Assembly: GCA_031260385.1 (NCBI GenBank)
Contig: JAIRKB010000146.1
Coordinates: 1 to 9,006, forward strand
Length of the DNA stretch: 9,006 nt
Origin: Propionibacteriaceae bacterium
GTDB lineage: Bacteria; Actinomycetota; Actinomycetes; Propionibacteriales; Propionibacteriaceae
Direction: 5' to 3'
Shown here: positions 5,566-9,006 of the stretch, piece by piece
How positions within the stretch are numbered: position 1 is the stretch's first letter
Layout: the number at the start of each line of letters is the position of its first letter
Notes under the pieces: model-generated
The model's input: only the letters and a program-made list of their open reading frames with translations
Told to the model about the DNA's origin: nothing
Databases searched by the model: none
Position numbers and translations under genes: made by a program

Positions 5566-7638
5566 ATGGGTGACCGTATCACTGGGGCGAGGAATGTACC
5601 GATTGCTGGTACCTCCCTCCCAGTAGTGAGCGCCAAAACCGTCATCGTCGGCACTGGAGCAGCGGGCTACGCCGCAGCGGTGCGGCTCGCCAAGCTCGGT
5701 TATCGCGACCTGGTAATGGTTACTGACAAGCGGAGGGCTGGTACCTCCCGAAACGCCGGATCGGACAAGCAAACCTACTATAAACTGACCCTCGCCGGAG
5801 ACGGTGGAGACTCAGTCGGCGAACTAGCTCGAACCCTGTTTGCTGGTGGGGCAATGGATGGGGACCATGCGCTTGTCGAAGCGGCCGGCTCGACCAAAGC
5901 CTTTATGCAACTAGTCGATCTGGGAGTCCCTTTTCCAGAAAACCGCTACGGCGAGTATGTTGGCTACAAGACGGACCATGACCCCCGCCAGCGAGCAACC
6001 TCAGCCGGGCCGTACACCTCACGGACAATGGTCGAACAACTGGAGGCGCGAGCCTGCGACAATGGGATCGAGGTCTTCGACGGCTGCCAGGTGGTCGACA
6101 TCGTCACGATCGGCGAGGGCCGGGAACGACGGGTTGCCGGGTTGCTAGTGCTCCGCGATAGCGCCCCGGGAGCGGGCAGGCCAGCCTGGTTGTTGTTCCG
6201 CTGCGCCGCGATCATCTACGCCACCGGCGGCCCGGCCGGCTTGTACGCCGCCTCCGCCTACCCCCATAGCCAGTGGGGGGCGGCGGGTGCGGCCTTCCGA
6301 GCGGGGGCGCGCGGGAAGAATCTGACGGAATGGCAGTTCGGCCTAGCGTCGCTGCGCCCGCGCTGGAACGTGTCCGGCACGTATATGCAAGCGCTGCCGA
6401 GATTTGTCTCCACCGATATCGCCGGAGGCGACGAACGGGAGTTCCTCGCTGAGGCGATCGGCGATTACCCACGGTTGCTCTCCTTAACCTTTCTCAAGGG
6501 CTACCAGTGGCCCTTCGACGTCCAGAAGGCTCGTGATGGTTCGTCCCTGATCGACCTCCTAGTCCACCAGGAGACAGTGCTGCGCGGACGGCGAGTGTAT
6601 CTCGACTATCGCCGTAACCCTGTGCATGATGACCTTCGCCCAGAAGCCCTCGACTGCGAAGCGTACGACTATCTGGCGCGAGTGGGGGCTCTATCAGGCA
6701 GTCCGGTCCAGCGTCTTCGCCACCTGAATGAGCCTGCTTACCAGTTTTACCTAGGCAAGGGCCCGTCGGTCGATCTGGAGGTCGACTTGCTGGAAGTCGG
6801 CATCTGTGCGCAGCACAACAATGGTGGCTTAGCCGTCGACTCCTGGTGGCAATCGAACCTGGCTGGGCTGTTTCCCGTCGGCGAGGCCGCTGGCACCCAT
6901 GGTGTCTACCGTCCGGGTGGTGCAGCGCTCAACTCCGGTCAAGTCGGGGCCGCCCGCGCGGCCGAGTATGTCGCGGGCCACGATATCCGGCTGGTGGAAA
7001 TCAATGAGTTTGCGACCGCCGCCGAGCCGGTGGTCCAGGCGGCTGACGATCTCGCTGGCTCGGCGGCTCGCCGCTCCTTGGCAGGTATGCCCGACAATGG
7101 CGACACCATCTTGCGCGGGGTTCAGAAGCTGATGAGCCTCAACGTCGGCCTAGTCCGCTCTGTGGTCTCAGTTCGGGAAACGCTAAACCAAGTCCGTGAC
7201 GAGTTGGCCAGATTCCCCGACCAAGTAGTGGCGAACCCGGCGTCTCGGCAAACGGTACGCGAGGTATTTCGGGCCCGCGATGTCCTCCTGACAGCGTTCG
7301 TCTATCTGGCAGCCATCGATGACTACCTCACCCATGGTGGTCGTTCTCGCGGCTCAGCGCTCTATTCGGACCCGTACGGTGACCTGCCGAGACTCCACTT
7401 AGGGTCTGACCCATCAGCAGAGACTAGTCTGCCCGACTGCTTCCGCTTCCGCCTTGATGGCGGTGCACTCGACTCTCAGGTTCAGGAAGCCTGGTGGACA
7501 CCCGGATCCCAGGCTGGTTCGACCAAGCTCGCTTGGCGCGAGCGCCGACCGATCCCCTCCGCGGATGGCCTCTTCGAGGATGTCTGGCGCGATTTCCGCG
7601 ACCGTCGATTAAGTGCGCAGCGTCGGCCCAGTCACTAG
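5566..7638 (+). CDS. FAD-dependent oxidoreductase of the SdhA/FrdA/NadB flavoprotein fold
   Basis: 690 residues. FAD-binding GTGAAG at 29-34 (VIVGTGAAGYAAAVRLA), a TSRNAGSDKQTYYK segment (60-73) where SdhA-type proteins contact the flavin, a YATGGPAGLY second FAD strand (218-227), and PVGEAAGTHGVYRPGGAALN near 437-456, the conserved FAD-binding end of the fold. The C-terminal helical part (about 475-690) is longer than a minimal aspartate oxidase. There is no Tat signal, heme-binding or FMN domain, and no iron-sulfur or membrane-anchor gene beside it, so it is probably a soluble flavin oxidase or dehydrogenase, not a respiratory complex. ATG 5566 is preceded by GAGGGG at the SDR stop. Automatic labels such as fumarate reductase would be misleading: the neighbours are sugar-type enzymes. 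Substrate and electron acceptor are unknown. Confidence 0.9.
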   Translation: MGDRITGARNVPIAGTSLPVVSAKTVIVGTGAAGYAAAVRLAKLGYRDLVMVTDKRRAGTSRNAGSDKQTYYKLTLAGDGGDSVGELARTLFAGGAMDGDHALVEAAGSTKAFMQLVDLGVPFPENRYGEYVGYKTDHDPRQRATSAGPYTSRTMVEQLEARACDNGIEVFDGCQVVDIVTIGEGRERRVAGLLVLRDSAPGAGRPAWLLFRCAAIIYATGGPAGLYAASAYPHSQWGAAGAAFRAGARGKNLTEWQFGLASLRPRWNVSGTYMQALPRFVSTDIAGGDEREFLAEAIGDYPRLLSLTFLKGYQWPFDVQKARDGSSLIDLLVHQETVLRGRRVYLDYRRNPVHDDLRPEALDCEAYDYLARVGALSGSPVQRLRHLNEPAYQFYLGKGPSVDLEVDLLEVGICAQHNNGGLAVDSWWQSNLAGLFPVGEAAGTHGVYRPGGAALNSGQVGAARAAEYVAGHDIRLVEINEFATAAEPVVQAADDLAGSAARRSLAGMPDNGDTILRGVQKLMSLNVGLVRSVVSVRETLNQVRDELARFPDQVVANPASRQTVREVFRARDVLLTAFVYLAAIDDYLTHGGRSRGSALYSDPYGDLPRLHLGSDPSAETSLPDCFRFRLDGGALDSQVQEAWWTPGSQAGSTKLAWRERRPIPSADGLFEDVWRDFRDRRLSAQRRPSH

Positions 7639-7824
7639 AAGGCCAAAGACTGCGCCATACGGGTATGACTCCGCTCAGCGCGAAAATATTGCCGTGCCAC
7701 AAATTTCCGTGGTAGGGATTTACTGTCCATCGGTGCGTAGGGGAGGTAACCAAGTCGGCGCAGGGTCCACAAGACGAGGTTGAACCCCGCGATCGACTTG
7801 CATCGTACGCCTCTGGTTAGTCAT
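7639..7824. other. Intergenic stretch between convergent genes
   Basis: Separates the stop of the FAD gene from the stop of the minus-strand phosphoesterase gene. Both transcripts should end here, yet no convincing GC-rich hairpin with a U tract was found on either strand. The best hairpin is TGCCAC/GTGGTA (7695-7714, one G-U pair, 8-nt loop), which is weak. No coding signal was recognised. Confidence 0.6.
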
Positions 7825-8355
7825 TTAGTAAGGTCTGGCACCCAACGGGATTAACCCGAGGGGGCGCCAGGCTTGTCCGTTGAAAGCCAGCAGTGTCAGT
7901 TCCGTGACCCGGAAGGAGAATGGGGCGAAGGGCGGCAGGCTCTGGCGCAGATGATCGAGAAGGTCTTCGGTCTGGGATTCGGCGACTGTCAAGTGTGGGA
8001 TTACCTCGTCGTACTGGCCTTCGAATGGCGGGTAGTCGGGCCACTGGCGCCACACGGCGTTGGTCAACGCAACGAAAGCTTCGGTGGGGGTCGGTTTCAA
8101 CCACAGCGTCCCCGGGAAGCGGCCGACGCCGCATAGTTGGGCATCGAATGGCTCTAGGGTCGCCGCAACGGCGCGCAACCGGCTGAGCTGGTGAGCATCG
8201 ATCAACTCCTGTGGCAACCACGGATACAACACCGTGACATGAGCGGGCAAACCCTCAACCTCGCGGACATAACGAACACGGAGGTCACCGATCAGTTGAT
8301 CGGCCTCGGGAACGGCAACCACTAGCCCGGTGACACCGACAGGAAACGTACTCAT
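7825..8355 (-). CDS. 2H phosphoesterase (LigT / 2'-5' RNA ligase family) protein
   Basis: 176 residues, the usual size of the family. It carries the two diagnostic HxT motifs: HVTV at 39-42 (LPAHVTVLYPW) and HLTV at 121-124 (VIPHLTVAE), whose His residues form the catalytic pair acting on 2',3'-cyclic phosphates or 2'-5' linkages. The spacing between the motifs (82 residues) suits a full single-domain enzyme. Cellular substrates of most bacterial members are unknown. The start ATG is preceded by AGGA at 8 nt. It is convergent with the oxidoreductase operon and shows no functional link to it, and is divergent from the lipoprotein gene. RNA-end processing is the family role; a specific function cannot be assigned. 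Confidence 0.88.
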   Translation of the reverse strand: MSTFPVGVTGLVVAVPEADQLIGDLRVRYVREVEGLPAHVTVLYPWLPQELIDAHQLSRLRAVAATLEPFDAQLCGVGRFPGTLWLKPTPTEAFVALTNAVWRQWPDYPPFEGQYDEVIPHLTVAESQTEDLLDHLRQSLPPFAPFSFRVTELTLLAFNGQAWRPLGLIPLGARPY

Positions 8356-8384
8356 GGCTCAGATCCTATCTGGGCCGCTGAGCC
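8356..8384. repeat. 7-bp perfect inverted repeat around the phosphoesterase ribosome site
   Basis: GGCTCAG (8356-8362) and CTGAGCC (8378-8384) are perfectly complementary with a 15-nt loop. On the minus strand the stem ends directly at the ATG at 8355 and the AGGA ribosome site lies in the loop, so a folded leader would leave the ribosome site exposed but pinch the start. It could also be a protein-binding site or chance. Confidence 0.4.
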
Positions 8385-8450
8385 CGGTTGGACGATCGTC
8401 ACCAGATATACGAGGAGCCGACTGCGCCATAGGAGTGCCAATGGGGACAA

Positions 8451-8462
8451 ATCCACGTGGAT
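8451..8462. repeat. Perfect 12-bp palindrome in the divergent intergenic region
   Basis: ATCCACGTGGAT is identical to its reverse complement, with a CACGTG core. It lies at the position expected for the -35 region of the lipoprotein promoter (the -10-like box starts 12 bp further on) and so could be an operator. One or two such palindromes are expected by chance in 9 kb, so position is the only support. Confidence 0.35.
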
Positions 8463-8465
8463 CGC

Positions 8466-8494
8466 GCTTAGGCTAGAATTGCCCTAGCTTAGGC
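8466..8494. repeat. 8-bp direct repeat at 21-bp spacing, with a -10-like box between
   Basis: GCTTAGGC occurs at 8466-8473 and 8487-8494, start to start 21 bp, i.e. two helical turns. A -10-like TAGAAT (8474-8479, 5/6 match to TATAAT) follows the first copy directly, and the second copy covers the predicted transcription start (about 8486). The same-face spacing is what an activator or repressor dimer would use. No clear -35 is present 17 bp upstream, where the palindrome sits. Confidence 0.35.
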
Positions 8495-8503
8495 GGACAA
8501 GGA

Positions 8504-8529
8504 TAAAGCCTGGTTCGCCCAAGGCTTTA
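8504..8529 (+). promoter_or_regulatory. Hairpin in the presumed 5' leader of the lipoprotein gene
   Basis: TAAAGCCT (8504-8511) and AGGCTTTA (8522-8529) form a perfect 8-bp stem with a 10-nt loop that contains GG-TTCG-CC, able to close a small inner stem with a UUCG tetraloop. It lies about 50 nt before the GTG start and is not followed by a T run, so it is more likely a leader structure than a terminator; no gene reads into it from the left on this strand. Confidence 0.4.
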
Positions 8530-8581
8530 GCCCCATTTGATATCCGGCTGGCCGGACCACCACCTTATGAGGAGGGACGCG

Positions 8582-9006
8582 GTGCAAACCATATCTGTCA
8601 GTTCTTCACCTTCTTACATAAAGAGAATTTCTGCTGTTGCTGTCGCGATGATGCTCGGCCTCGCCGGGCTGACCGCGTGTGATATCAAGCCACCGGCCAG
8701 TGACGGTCCGAGCACTGGCAATCCGAGTATTGAGGGTGCCCAACCGGCAGCCTATACGGTGACCTTTGATACCTCCTCGGCGGGTTCCGGGCTGGGGGCT
8801 TACTACCACTACTACAACACGATCGGTGCCACGATCGTCACCTTGGAAACGACCGAGGAGACCGGTTGGTGTGGTGTGGCCGAGGGAACCGGCGAATACT
8901 ACGACAACGGCTGGGTGGCCGAGACCCATTTTCCTTTCACGGTGAAGCTCTGTCTCCACCCCTCCGCCCAGTCTCTCACCGTTAGCATTGATCGGTTCTG
9001 CTTGGA
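8582..9006 (+). CDS. Secreted lipoprotein of unknown function; C-terminus cut by window edge
   Basis: The frame stays open from GTG 8582 to the right edge (141 codons), so the gene is partial. AGGAGG at 8570-8575, 6 nt before GTG, is the strongest ribosome site in the window. The N-terminus is a lipoprotein signal: KR at 14-15, a hydrophobic stretch (about 16-31) and lipobox LTAC, with Cys33 as the lipidated residue. A Pro/Ser/Gly-rich linker (35-57) leads into a beta-rich domain starting AYTVTFDT (57-64). The visible domain has an aromatic patch AYYHYYNT (73-80) and cysteines at 97, 124 and 140, possibly disulfide-forming outside the membrane. I do not recognise a family. It should be anchored to the outer face of the cytoplasmic membrane. 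The divergent upstream region is rich in repeats that may regulate it. Confidence 0.8.
   Translation, partial: MQTISVSSSPSYIKRISAVAVAMMLGLAGLTACDIKPPASDGPSTGNPSIEGAQPAAYTVTFDTSSAGSGLGAYYHYYNTIGATIVTLETTEETGWCGVAEGTGEYYDNGWVAETHFPFTVKLCLHPSAQSLTVSIDRFCL

Noticed and set aside
5566..7638. Catalytic subunit of a respiratory fumarate reductase or an L-aspartate oxidase (NAD synthesis)
   Set aside because: No iron-sulfur, membrane-anchor or quinolinate synthase genes are adjacent, the C-terminal part is longer than aspartate oxidase, and the neighbours are sugar-type enzymes with a LacI regulator.
7695..7714. Possible terminator hairpin TGCCAC/GTGGTA after the FAD gene
   Set aside because: Only six pairs including a G-U, an 8-nt AT-rich loop and no following T tract; too weak to call.
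7648..8431. 12-bp direct repeat GACTGCGCCATA at 7648-7659 and 8420-8431 flanking the phosphoesterase gene, possible attachment-site or mobile-element duplication
   Set aside because: About two exact 12-mers of this kind are expected by chance in 9 kb, the repeat does not extend, and the gene between is an ordinary chromosomal gene with no recombinase.
8504..8529. Hairpin TAAAGCCT/AGGCTTTA as an intrinsic terminator
   Set aside because: No U tract follows and no plus-strand gene precedes it; it lies between divergent genes, so a leader structure is more plausible.

Overview
The window looks like a chromosomal segment of a high-GC Gram-positive (actinobacterial) genome. G+C is roughly 60% by eye, GTG and TTG starts occur, AGGAGG-type ribosome sites are strong, and the genes are tightly packed with 4-bp overlaps. 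The exact lineage is inferred, not shown; a Propionibacteriales-like host would fit. There are no RNA genes, insertion sequences, CRISPR arrays or phage genes.

Positions 1-7638 hold a catabolic-type oxidoreductase cluster arranged around a divergent control region (1333-1554). To the left, on the minus strand, is a Gfo/Idh/MocA dehydrogenase whose C-terminus continues into a DUF6807 (PmoA-like) domain and runs off the left edge. To the right is a compact five-gene plus-strand operon: a second Gfo/Idh/MocA dehydrogenase (TTG start at 1555), a TIM-barrel sugar isomerase/epimerase (ATGA overlap), a LacI-family regulator, a short-chain dehydrogenase, and a 690-residue FAD protein of the succinate dehydrogenase/fumarate reductase flavoprotein fold. 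The divergent control region contains two 14-bp pseudo-palindromes that match each other at 12 of 14 positions and are centred 85 bp apart. One overlaps the -35 of the minus-strand promoter and the other lies between the plus-strand promoter and its first gene. They are the natural candidate operators for the LacI-type protein.

Together the genes encode two NAD(P)-dependent sugar dehydrogenases, an SDR, a flavin oxidoreductase and an isomerase, with no kinase, glycosidase or transporter in view. This suggests an oxidation, isomerisation and re-reduction route for an unusual sugar, cyclitol or glycoside, under substrate-controlled LacI repression. The substrate cannot be read from the sequence.

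Positions 7639-9006 are unrelated. A 186-bp intergenic stretch separates the operon from a convergent 2H phosphoesterase (LigT/2'-5' RNA ligase-like) gene. That gene is divergent from a secreted lipoprotein gene cut by the right edge. The 226-bp space between those two genes holds a perfect 12-bp palindrome, an 8-bp direct repeat at 21-bp spacing, a -10-like box and an 8-bp-stem hairpin in the presumed lipoprotein leader.
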